Assembly (NCBI GenBank): GCA_964509505.1
Contig: CAZDYP010000113.1
Location: 1-17,306 of the forward strand
Reading direction: 5' to 3'
From: CAZDYP01 sp964509505
Lineage (GTDB): Bacteria > Chloroflexota > Anaerolineae > JACRMK01
Length of the DNA stretch: 17,306 nt
Below the pieces are notes generated by a model. It saw only the letters and a program-made list of their open reading frames with translations. It did not search any database and was not told the DNA's origin. Position numbers and translations under genes: made by a program. Positions 1 through 6,054 of the stretch are shown piece by piece. Numbering within the stretch: the first letter of the stretch is position 1; every line of letters begins with the position of its first letter.

Positions 1-25
1 ACCTTAAAATTTCTGCCTCGCGCCA

Positions 26-53
26 TTGTGTTCGCGCCACTTGGGTTTATAAT
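26..53 (+). promoter_or_regulatory. Candidate sigma-70-type promoter for the MgtE-like gene
   Basis: A perfect TATAAT at 48-53 is preceded by TTGTGT at 26-31 with a 16-bp spacer. Transcription would start near position 60, leaving a leader of about 25 nt before the ATG at 85. The call rests on consensus matching only. Confidence 0.55.
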
Positions 54-84
54 CACGCAATGCTGAAAGATAGAGGCTGAACGG

Positions 85-1341
85 ATGGCATACCTCAGTG
101 AGATTCTCCATCGCGAAGTGCGCGACCACCGCAACAATTATTTAGGGCGCTTACAGGATGTGCTAATCATCAGCGACGAACGCACCGCCCATCCGCGTGT
201 GATGGCTTTGGCGCTGACCACGGGCGACCCTGAGAACCCCTGGCTGTTGCCTTGGCGAGGGAATGAAGATCTCGCGGGCAACAAAATCATTTTGCAGAAA
301 CCGCCGACGGACGACTACGCGGCGTGCGGCAACGAAATCTGGCTCGCGCGCGACTTGCTCGACAAACAAGTGATTGACACCAACGATCATCGTATCGTGC
401 GCGTGAACGATCTGGAATTGGGCAAGCTCGGCACCGACTATTGCCTCATCAACGTGGACGTGGGCGGTCGAGGGTTGTTGCGACGCTTGGGCATAGAAGA
501 TATGGCGGAATGGGTGGCGCGACTGTTGCGGCGCAAATTGCCAGCGCACGAAATCGCCTGGCGTGATTTGAGCTTCCTGCCGGGCGGCAGCTTGCGCGTC
601 AACGTCGCGCGCCAACAATTGAGCGAGCTGCACCCCGCCGACATCGCCGAAATTCTTGAGGACGCGGGGCCGCGAGTCGCCGCCGAACTCATTCGCGCGC
701 TTGACGACAAAAAAGCCGCCGATGCGCTCGAAGAGCTCGAGCCCGAATTTCAAGCAGAAGTGTTGGAAACCATCAGCGATGAACGCGCCGCCGACATCGT
801 CGAGGAGATGCAGCCCGACGAAGCCGCCGACCTGTTGAACGAGATGGACGAGGAGCGACGCGAGGACATCCTCAACTTGATGGAGCAAGAGGAAAAAGCC
901 GCCGTCGAAGAGCTGCTCGTCCACGATGCAGACACGGCGGGCGGCTTGATGAACACACGCTATGTCACCATTCCGCCGGGGCTAACCGCCGCACAAGCGT
1001 TACGACAATTGCGCGAGATGGCAGCGGCGCGCGAAGCTGAAACAATTTACTACGTCTATATCGCCGACGAAGAAGAACATCTCTTGGGTGTGCTGTCGTT
1101 GAGCGATCTCGTGCTGGCCGATCCCAACCTGCTCGTAGATTCGTTCATGCACGACGAACCCGCCATTGTGCAATTGGAAACGCCGCGCGACGACGTGCTG
1201 GAAGTCATCTCGCGTTATGATTTGCTCGCCGTACCGGTCGTGGATGCGGCGAAGCGTTTGCAAGGGATTGTCACCGCCGACGACGCGCTCCAAATGATTC
1301 TGCCTGATGATTTGAAGGTGAAACTCCCTAGACTCTTCTAA
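85..1341 (+). CDS. PRC-barrel-like / MgtE N-domain / twin CBS protein without membrane domain
   Basis: The 418-residue soluble protein matches the cytosolic sensor part of MgtE magnesium channels. Residues 1-165 resemble PRC-barrel-type beta domains. Residues about 180-280 are the helical MgtE_N superhelix with its repeated acidic motifs (LHPADIAEILED, ERAADIVEEM, DEAADLLNEM). Residues about 283-345 (DTAGGLM, then ETIYYVYIAD) and 350-405 are two CBS domains. MgtE is normally about 450 residues and ends in a five-helix pore. Here the protein stops just after CBS2 with no hydrophobic helix, so it cannot be a channel itself. In MgtE, Mg2+ bound between the N and CBS domains closes the pore. I infer a separate Mg2+-responsive regulator, probably of the Nramp-type transporter encoded next. 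The ATG follows a modest GAGG motif. Domain assignment is confident, but the partnership is inference. Confidence 0.88.
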   Translation: MAYLSEILHREVRDHRNNYLGRLQDVLIISDERTAHPRVMALALTTGDPENPWLLPWRGNEDLAGNKIILQKPPTDDYAACGNEIWLARDLLDKQVIDTNDHRIVRVNDLELGKLGTDYCLINVDVGGRGLLRRLGIEDMAEWVARLLRRKLPAHEIAWRDLSFLPGGSLRVNVARQQLSELHPADIAEILEDAGPRVAAELIRALDDKKAADALEELEPEFQAEVLETISDERAADIVEEMQPDEAADLLNEMDEERREDILNLMEQEEKAAVEELLVHDADTAGGLMNTRYVTIPPGLTAAQALRQLREMAAAREAETIYYVYIADEEEHLLGVLSLSDLVLADPNLLVDSFMHDEPAIVQLETPRDDVLEVISRYDLLAVPVVDAAKRLQGIVTADDALQMILPDDLKVKLPRLF

Positions 1342-1343
1342 GG

Positions 1344-1392
1344 TTTGATGGTTAGATTTCTGAGTGAACCCAAGCTAACATCACCCATCAAA
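1344..1392. repeat. Mirrored heptamer spacer between MgtE-like and Nramp genes
   Basis: TTTGATGG at 1344-1351 pairs with CCATCAAA at 1385-1392, and an inner TTAG/CTAA pair sits inside. The 49 bp divide into seven 7-bp steps, and terminal units such as CATCACC and CATCAAA are related. It begins two bases after the TAA stop and can fold as one hairpin. This is a weaker member of the heptamer-array family seen elsewhere in the window. Confidence 0.5.
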
Positions 1393-1569
1393 ACTATGGT
1401 AGTGGCTATGGGGTAAATGCTGCAGAGCCACACCGACCCACAGGGTGACGGCGTGGTTTGCGCTGTCGAACCATGCCAGCTCGACTCATTGCCCACAGCC
1501 CAGCGCAGTTTGCGGGACCAGTTCAGAAGGCTGTATCATTTATTGCCTATCCACTACCCCCAATGTGAC

Positions 1570-2820
1570 ATGCTACTGTTACACCGCTTCAAACACAAAC
1601 GTCTCAACGCTTTCCTTGCCGTCATCGGACCAGGCGTGATTGCCGCGCTGGCTGGTAACGATGCGGGAGGCATCGCTACCTACTCGACGGCAGGCGCAGC
1701 CTATGGCTATAGCTTGCTATGGGCGTTACTCATCGTCGCCTGCGCGCTGGCTGTGGTGCAAGACATGTGCGTGCGGATGGGCGTCGTGACGGGCAAAGGC
1801 TTGAGCGACCTCATCCGCGAAGAGTTCGGCGTGCGCACGACGGCCGTGGCGATGTTGGCATTGCTGGTGGCAAATGCGGCGGTCACGATCAGCGAATTTG
1901 CGGGTATCGCGGCCGCAGGCGAAATTTTTGGTTTGCCCCGCGTGGTCAGCGTGCCATTGGCAGCCGCGCTGGTTTGGTTCATCGTCACGCGCGGCAACTA
2001 TCAGCAAGCAGAAAAGTTTTTCTTGGCGCTGTCGCTCATCTTCCTAACGTACTTCATATCGGTGTTTCTGTTGCCCATCCAGTGGTTCGAAGTGGCGCGC
2101 GGCACGCTCGTGCCGACGGTGCGCGCCGACACGAAGTATTTGCTGGTAATGATTGCCTTGATTGGCACGACCATCAGCCCATACATGCAGTTTTCGTTGC
2201 AAGCCATCACCGCCGACAAAGGGTTGACGATGGAGGCGTACGGGCTGGCGCGACTCGACAACTTCATCGGCGTTGCTCTGACGATTCTGGTCGCCGCTTT
2301 TATTATGATTGCGACAGGCGCGACGTTGCATACACACGGCATCGTCATAATTGAAGGCGCGGAGCAAGCGGCGCTGGCGCTCGAACCGATTGCGGGGGTG
2401 TTCGCCAAAGAACTGTTCGCGCTCGGTTTGTTAGGCGCATCGTTGCTCGCCGCCTCGATTCTCCCGCTCACGAGCGCGTATGCGATTTGCGAAGCGTTTG
2501 GGTGGGAGCGCGGGTTGCAGCAGACCGCACAGGATGCGCCCATTTTCTATGGTCTTTACACCGGCATTATCATTGTAGGCGCAACGCTCGCGCTTATTCC
2601 GGGCGTGCCCTTGTTCACATTGTTGGTTTTAGCCTACGACGTGAACGGCATATTACTGCCCATCATCTTGATTTTGATGCTGCGCCTCGCCAACAATCGT
2701 CGCTTGATGAACGCGTATGTGAATGGGCGCGTGGCCAATCTATTTGGCTATGGCACGACGCTGGTGCTCGTTGTGCTGACGATCTTGCTCATCTTGAGCT
2801 CGATACTTGGGATTCAGTGA
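1570..2820 (+). CDS. Nramp/SLC11-superfamily divalent cation transporter, atypical metal site
   Basis: About 11 hydrophobic helices and the Nramp fold signature identify a divalent metal transporter of the inner membrane. Numbered from the ATG at 1570 the protein is 416 residues, the usual family length. The frame stays open to an ATG at 1417, but those 51 extra residues are not family-like, so 1570 is preferred although its ribosome site is poor. In helix 1 the canonical DPGN is replaced by D31-A-G-G34 within GNDAGGIATYST. In helix 6 the canonical MPH is replaced by S203-P-Y205 within GTTISPYMQF. Loss of the metal-coordinating Asn and of the soft Met ligand argues against Mn/Fe specificity, and resembles the altered sites of Nramp-related magnesium transporters. 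The upstream Mg2+-sensor-like gene supports a Mg2+ or other hard-cation substrate. Substrate is inference; superfamily is confident. Confidence 0.87.
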   Translation: MLLLHRFKHKRLNAFLAVIGPGVIAALAGNDAGGIATYSTAGAAYGYSLLWALLIVACALAVVQDMCVRMGVVTGKGLSDLIREEFGVRTTAVAMLALLVANAAVTISEFAGIAAAGEIFGLPRVVSVPLAAALVWFIVTRGNYQQAEKFFLALSLIFLTYFISVFLLPIQWFEVARGTLVPTVRADTKYLLVMIALIGTTISPYMQFSLQAITADKGLTMEAYGLARLDNFIGVALTILVAAFIMIATGATLHTHGIVIIEGAEQAALALEPIAGVFAKELFALGLLGASLLAASILPLTSAYAICEAFGWERGLQQTAQDAPIFYGLYTGIIIVGATLALIPGVPLFTLLVLAYDVNGILLPIILILMLRLANNRRLMNAYVNGRVANLFGYGTTLVLVVLTILLILSSILGIQ

Positions 2821-2891
2821 TCAGTGTTCAGTATCCAATGAATAGTGAGCCGTGAGTCGAACGCGATTCGCGGTTCATGGCTCCCTGTTCA
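2815..2891. repeat. Heptamer array after the Nramp gene
   Basis: Eleven in-phase 7-bp units start with CAGTGAT (which contains the Nramp TGA stop), then CAGTGTT. GAACGCG (2860-2866) faces CGCGGTTC across a 3-nt loop, and GAGCC faces GGCTC farther out, so the space folds as a hairpin. It ends just before the ribosome site of the DUF1444 gene. Confidence 0.75.
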
Positions 2892-2907
2892 CTCCAGAGA
2901 GATGGTT

Positions 2908-3705
2908 ATGACCAACGACATTTCCCCTGAAGATTTTCAGCGGTTGCTAGTGAAGCGGCTGCGCGACGAGGGCTTGACCATCGAGGAAGTGGGCAAGCTG
3001 GAGCTGCGTATTGGCGGACATAATGCGACGTTCTATCTCGACAACATGTATCAGCAATATCGGGAAGGCTCGCTCCTCGGCGACATCGTGAAACGCGTGA
3101 CCCAAACGCTCAACGAAGCCCAAGGCGCGCTCGACGACTTGCAGCAGCCGCTCGCTCTGGCGAACGTGCTGCCGATGCTCAAAGCGCGCGACTGGCTCGA
3201 CAACGCGCAGCACAAACAAAAAGAGCAGTTGGCATGGCAACCGTTCATCACCGACGATGTGGTAGTGACGCTCGTCGTGGACATGCCCAACAGTTTGCGC
3301 TACGTCAAAGCGTCGGAGCTTGAGGCGCTGAAACAGTCGTTTGACGACGTGTTAGAAGTTGCGCTGAGTAACTTGTGGGAACGCTCGGCGGGGCAAGCGC
3401 TCCAGTTTGGCGACGAAAAATCGGGGCGCATGTTCATCTTCTCCACGCACGACGGCTACGATGCCACACGCATCCTGTTGAGCCCACTCCTCGAACACTT
3501 GGCAGCGTTGGTCAAAGGGCAATTGGTCATCGGCATTCCGAACCGTGATTTTATGATCGCCTTTGGCAACGCGGATCCATTGACCGTCGGCAAGATTGGT
3601 TTGCAGGTCAAGGCGGATTCACAATCGCGCACCTATCCGCTGACAGCGACCCTGTTCACGTTTCAAGACGGCGAGTTGCAAGTGTATGCGAAGGAGGACG
3701 AGTAA
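2908..3705 (+). CDS. DUF1444 (YtpQ-like) family protein
   Basis: The 265-residue soluble protein has the layout of DUF1444: a helical N-terminal part (residues 1-75) that begins with the FQRLLVKRLRDEGL helix, then alpha/beta segments including a VVVTLVVDMPNSLRYV strand and a C-terminal GQLVIGIPNRDFMIAFG strand. The family is typified by Bacillus YtpQ (about 270 residues), has no established biochemical role, and is cytosolic. No signal peptide or membrane helix is visible. The start is placed at 2908 because an AGAGAG motif lies about seven bases upstream. The frame extends back to 2845, but that part lies in the preceding heptamer array. The gene is co-directional with the Nramp gene and separated from it only by the array, so co-transcription is possible. 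Confidence 0.75.
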   Translation: MTNDISPEDFQRLLVKRLRDEGLTIEEVGKLELRIGGHNATFYLDNMYQQYREGSLLGDIVKRVTQTLNEAQGALDDLQQPLALANVLPMLKARDWLDNAQHKQKEQLAWQPFITDDVVVTLVVDMPNSLRYVKASELEALKQSFDDVLEVALSNLWERSAGQALQFGDEKSGRMFIFSTHDGYDATRILLSPLLEHLAALVKGQLVIGIPNRDFMIAFGNADPLTVGKIGLQVKADSQSRTYPLTATLFTFQDGELQVYAKEDE

Positions 3706-3709
3706 ATGT

Positions 3710-3767
3710 GGCGATAGGGAACTAGGGAACGTGAAAATGTGGAAAGGCAATTCCGTTCCCTGTCGCC
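3710..3767. repeat. Intergenic inverted repeat after DUF1444 gene
   Basis: GGCGATAGGGAAC at 3710-3722 pairs with GTTCCCTGTCGCC at 3755-3767, 12 Watson-Crick pairs and one G-T wobble around a 32-nt loop. GGGAAC is repeated once in the left arm. The direct spacing is nearer 8 than 7, so it is a cousin of the heptamer arrays. It occupies most of the space before the next gene. Confidence 0.65.
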
Positions 3768-3789
3768 GTTTACTTGTTTACTGCCAACC

Positions 3790-4122
3790 ATGAAACGTCC
3801 TGCTAACTTCTTCGCGCGCGTCTATGCCGTCGTGCGGTTGATACCCAAGGGCAAAGTGGCAACTTACGGACAAATCGCCGCTATATTGGAGCATCCACGC
3901 GCGGCACGCACCGTCGGTTGGGCGCTCAATGGTATGCCCGCGTCGTGGGCGAAGCGCGTGCCCTGGCAGCGCGTCATCAACGCCGAAGGACGCATCAGCA
4001 ACGCCAAACATTACACATTGCAATTGGCACTGTTGAAAAAAGAGGGCATCCGATTCAACAAAGAAGGGCGATGCGATTTGCAGAAGTACTTGTGGGAACC
4101 GCCGCCGCAGTTGCGACGATAA
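3790..4122 (+). CDS. Alkyltransferase-like (ATL) DNA-binding protein, MGMT family
   Basis: This 110-residue protein is the C-terminal DNA-binding domain of O6-alkylguanine-DNA alkyltransferase. The helix-turn-helix region GKVATYGQIA lies at 21-30 and the arginine-finger region RAARTVGWAL at 37-46. At the active site the canonical PCHR is VPWQRV (57-62), so the methyl-acceptor Cys is Trp59. That Trp-for-Cys change with a following Gln is the hallmark of ATL proteins, which bind O6-alkylguanine lesions without repairing them and recruit nucleotide excision repair. Length fits ATLs (about 100-115 residues). The frame is open upstream to 3739, but those residues come from the intergenic repeat and start without a family match, so ATG 3790 is chosen even though no strong ribosome site precedes it. 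Confidence 0.87.
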   Translation: MKRPANFFARVYAVVRLIPKGKVATYGQIAAILEHPRAARTVGWALNGMPASWAKRVPWQRVINAEGRISNAKHYTLQLALLKKEGIRFNKEGRCDLQKYLWEPPPQLRR

Positions 4123-4150
4123 AAAATTGAAGGACGATTCAATAATGTCG

Positions 4151-4172
4151 AGAGCCTTCGGGTCTTTTTTTA
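4151..4172 (+). terminator. Intrinsic terminator after the ATL gene
   Basis: AGAGCC, a TTCG tetraloop and GGTCT form a short stem with one bulged G, followed directly by seven T. It lies 29 bp after the ATL stop and before the next gene, the classic place for a rho-independent terminator. It differs from the heptamer arrays, which lack a good T tract. Confidence 0.65.
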
Positions 4173-4191
4173 TTGCATTGCGTTAGAGTGT

Positions 4192-4506
4192 ATGTTTATC
4201 GGTGAACCCATCACGCCCGCTGCGGGCGAATACAACCCCATCACGATGGCGCGCGGCGAGCCATCTGCGCCGCGACGGTTTACGTGGCGCGGCATGGAGT
4301 ATCACGTCGCGCGCGTCATAAAAACGTGGAAGGGCACCGCGCCCGAAGGCCACAAGCAAGGCAATGAAGTCTATGTACGCAAGCATTGGTTCGAGCTCGA
4401 AACGACGTCAGGCGAACACATGACCATCTATTGTGACCGACAAGCGCAGAGTCGGCGCAAGGCGAAGGCGCGGTGGTGGCTTTACTCAGTAGCTAGGAGT
4501 CAGTAG
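4192..4506 (+). CDS. DUF6504-like small cytosolic protein
   Basis: The 104-residue basic protein contains FTWRGMEYHVARVIKTW (30-46) and then a C-terminal RWWLYSV (94-100). The F-W-R-G-x-x-Y-x-V signature followed by a terminal W-rich beta strand resembles DUF6504 proteins, which are small, cytosolic and of unknown function. Family assignment is from motif memory and is moderate. The ATG at 4192 has no clear ribosome site. An intrinsic terminator ends just upstream, so the gene probably has its own promoter, not identified. The last four residues and the TAG stop lie within the heptamer array beginning at 4487, suggesting the array has grown into the gene's 3' end. Confidence 0.6.
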   Translation: MFIGEPITPAAGEYNPITMARGEPSAPRRFTWRGMEYHVARVIKTWKGTAPEGHKQGNEVYVRKHWFELETTSGEHMTIYCDRQAQSRRKAKARWWLYSVARSQ

Positions 4507-4570
4507 CCAGGAATGGAGAATCGGGCGTCAGATATACCCATCTTGCATCTTCCAGCTTGCATCCTACATC
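4487..4570. repeat. Heptamer array, 12 units
   Basis: Twelve consecutive in-phase 7-bp units fill the space between the DUF6504-like gene and the crotonase gene. Left units are of CAGTAGC type (4487 and 4501), right units of TTGCATC type (4543 and 4557). The array starts inside the coding region before the stop at 4506. Confidence 0.75.
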
Positions 4571-4576
4571 TCGTTT

Positions 4577-4590
4577 GAGGAGTATCCTCC
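4577..4590 (+). promoter_or_regulatory. Ribosome-binding site within a small hairpin
   Basis: GAGGA at 4577-4581 is complementary to TCCTC at 4585-4589 with a 3-nt loop, directly before the ATG at 4591. The Shine-Dalgarno sequence fixes the start but could be partly masked when folded. Confidence 0.5.
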
Positions 4591-5355
4591 ATGCGATTCA
4601 ACACCATGTTTATCACCCACGACGGTCCCATCGCCACGTTGCATTTCAATCGCACCGAGCGGTTGAACGCGTTTGGCATGGAAGGGACGATTGAACTCAA
4701 TCTCGCGGCGGACGCACTGGCAGCGCATGATGCGACGCGGGTCGTGATCCTCGTCGGCGAAGGGCGCACCTTCAGCACGGGCATTGATTTGAAGGAACTC
4801 GCGGCAGGCGAGATTGACATGACGTATCATCATCGTTGGGAAGCGGCGCTGCGCAAGTTCGAATTGATGAACAAGGTCGTGCTTGCCGCGCTGCATGGCT
4901 ACGCGCTTGGCGGCGGTTTGCAGCTCGCATTGGCGTGCGATGTGCGCGTTGCTGCGGCAAGCGTGAAGGTCGGTTTGCCCGCCGTCAAAGAAGGGTTGAT
5001 ACCAGGCATGGGCGTCTTTCGTTTGCCGCGTTACATCGGGTTGGGGCGCGCGAAGCGTCTAATCCTGTCGGGCGAGTTGATTGACGGTCATGCCGCCCTC
5101 GACATGGGCATCGTAGATTATTGCGTGCCTGAGGCGGAGCTGTTGAACAAAGTCACGGCATTAGCGCAATCCTATCTCACCATCCCATGGGATTCGGTGT
5201 TGCGTTCGAAGCAAATGACGAATCGCGCGTTTGATTTGCCCTTCGACGATTATCTTGGCGCGTACTTCGCAGAGCAGACAAAGGCGATGCAATCATTAGA
5301 TCACTTCGACGCGATGCGCGCTTATCGAGAGGAGCAAGCGCGGAAGAAAAAGTGA
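4591..5355 (+). CDS. Enoyl-CoA hydratase/isomerase (crotonase) family protein, atypical active site
   Basis: The 254-residue protein has the crotonase fold. CoA-ester oxyanion-hole segments are visible at 59-68 (RTFSTGIDLK) and 103-109 (GYALGGG), followed by QLALACD and the segment GLPAVKEGLIPGMG (128-141). Crotonases acting as hydratases use two glutamates. Here the first is Gln111 and the second position is Ala131, with Glu134 nearby. Fold and acyl-CoA binding are therefore well supported, but ordinary hydration is doubtful. Isomerase, thioesterase-like or another crotonase chemistry is possible. The start is fixed by GAGGAG at 4577-4582, eight bases upstream. The gene is not in a beta-oxidation cluster. 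It is followed at once by a heptamer array and then by the convergent DUF2269 gene. Confidence 0.85.
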   Translation: MRFNTMFITHDGPIATLHFNRTERLNAFGMEGTIELNLAADALAAHDATRVVILVGEGRTFSTGIDLKELAAGEIDMTYHHRWEAALRKFELMNKVVLAALHGYALGGGLQLALACDVRVAAASVKVGLPAVKEGLIPGMGVFRLPRYIGLGRAKRLILSGELIDGHAALDMGIVDYCVPEAELLNKVTALAQSYLTIPWDSVLRSKQMTNRAFDLPFDDYLGAYFAEQTKAMQSLDHFDAMRAYREEQARKKK

Positions 5356-5356
5356 C

Positions 5357-5447
5357 GGGAGATAGGAGATGGGAGACGGAGGACGGAAGACGGAAGACAA
5401 AGCGTGAAGTTGTTAATTCTTCCGTTGTCGGTTCTCCGTCCTCCCCC
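5357..5447. repeat. Heptamer array between convergent genes, 13 units
   Basis: Thirteen 7-bp units in strict phase run from one base after the crotonase stop to within two bases of the DUF2269 stop. Left units are purine-rich (GGAAGAC at 5385 and 5392) and right units are their pyrimidine complements (CTCCGTC at 5434). The whole spacer folds as one imperfect hairpin and could end transcription from both sides. Confidence 0.85.
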
Positions 5448-5449
5448 AT

Positions 5450-5905
5450 TCAGAATGTTGGTTTGAAGACCATCAAGCCAACGATGATGACGACGAGGAT
5501 AGTGGTGATAATGCCCAAGAGGGTCGAGCGCTGTGAGAGGCGTTGAAACTCGAGGGATTGCGCGCCTTGCGTTTCGAGGATGGCGATTTGGCGGCGAAAC
5601 GTCGGCGCGAAGAGGAAAATGCCCACGAGAGCGACGACGCCGTAGAGAACGAGCGCCGCGGCAATCCAAAATGTCGTCAGTGGGATGCCACTCAGATATA
5701 TCATGCCCAACCCCGACAACAACAGGAGCGCGTAACTAGGATTAGCGAAGCGATTGTCCAAGACGCGAATGCCTTGCAGCACGTGACGCAGCTGCTCAGG
5801 TTCACGCCTAGCATGCGCAATCCAAATGCCATAGGAAAGGTTGAAGCCAACGGCGACCAGCGCCAAAAAGATATGGGTAAATTTGAGGATAAGGTAGAGT
5901 GACAT
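5450..5905 (-). CDS. DUF2269 family four-helix membrane protein
   Basis: The 151-residue protein has four predicted membrane helices: residues about 3-24 (starting YLILKFTHIFLALVAVG), 55-72, 77-99 and 127-147. A conserved-looking His in KFTHIFLA near the start of helix 1 and the arrangement match DUF2269, a small integral-membrane family of unknown function. The frame opens at 5920, but the first five codons lie at the edge of a heptamer array, so Met at 5905 is preferred. No clear ribosome site is visible. It is co-directional with selA but separated from it by a 137-bp array, so co-transcription is uncertain. Confidence 0.75.
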   Translation of the reverse strand: MSLYLILKFTHIFLALVAVGFNLSYGIWIAHARREPEQLRHVLQGIRVLDNRFANPSYALLLLSGLGMIYLSGIPLTTFWIAAALVLYGVVALVGIFLFAPTFRRQIAILETQGAQSLEFQRLSQRSTLLGIITTILVVIIVGLMVFKPTF

Positions 5906-5917
5906 ACTTGATATGGG

Positions 5918-6054
5918 CATATAGCATATAGCGAATAGTCAATGGCGCATAGCCGATAGCCAATAGCTGCTAGTCATTTGTTTTATTATTCGCCTCTACC
6001 ATTGGCTATTCGCTATTCGCCATACGCTATACGCCATTTGCCATCCGCCATTCA
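5918..6054. repeat. Long mirrored heptamer array between DUF2269 and selA
   Basis: The left arm (5918-5980) has nine in-phase units such as CATATAG (twice), CGAATAG and CCAATAG. After a 25-nt AT-rich loop the right arm (6006-6054) has seven units such as CTATTCG (twice) and CCATACG. The arms are mutually complementary (CGAATAG is the reverse complement of CTATTCG). The selA stop (6052-6054) lies in the last unit. Confidence 0.88.

Noticed and set aside
1342..1569. Magnesium or manganese riboswitch (M-box, yybP-ykoY) upstream of Nramp
   Set aside because: I could not find the conserved core motifs of either class, only two short stems.
1719..2543. Long ORFs in other frames over the Nramp gene
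   Set aside because: They are arginine/histidine- or alanine/serine-rich shadows with no recognisable family, overlapping a transporter with clear motifs.
2845..2907. Earlier start for the DUF1444 gene
   Set aside because: The extension is translated heptamer repeat, and the ribosome site precedes 2908.
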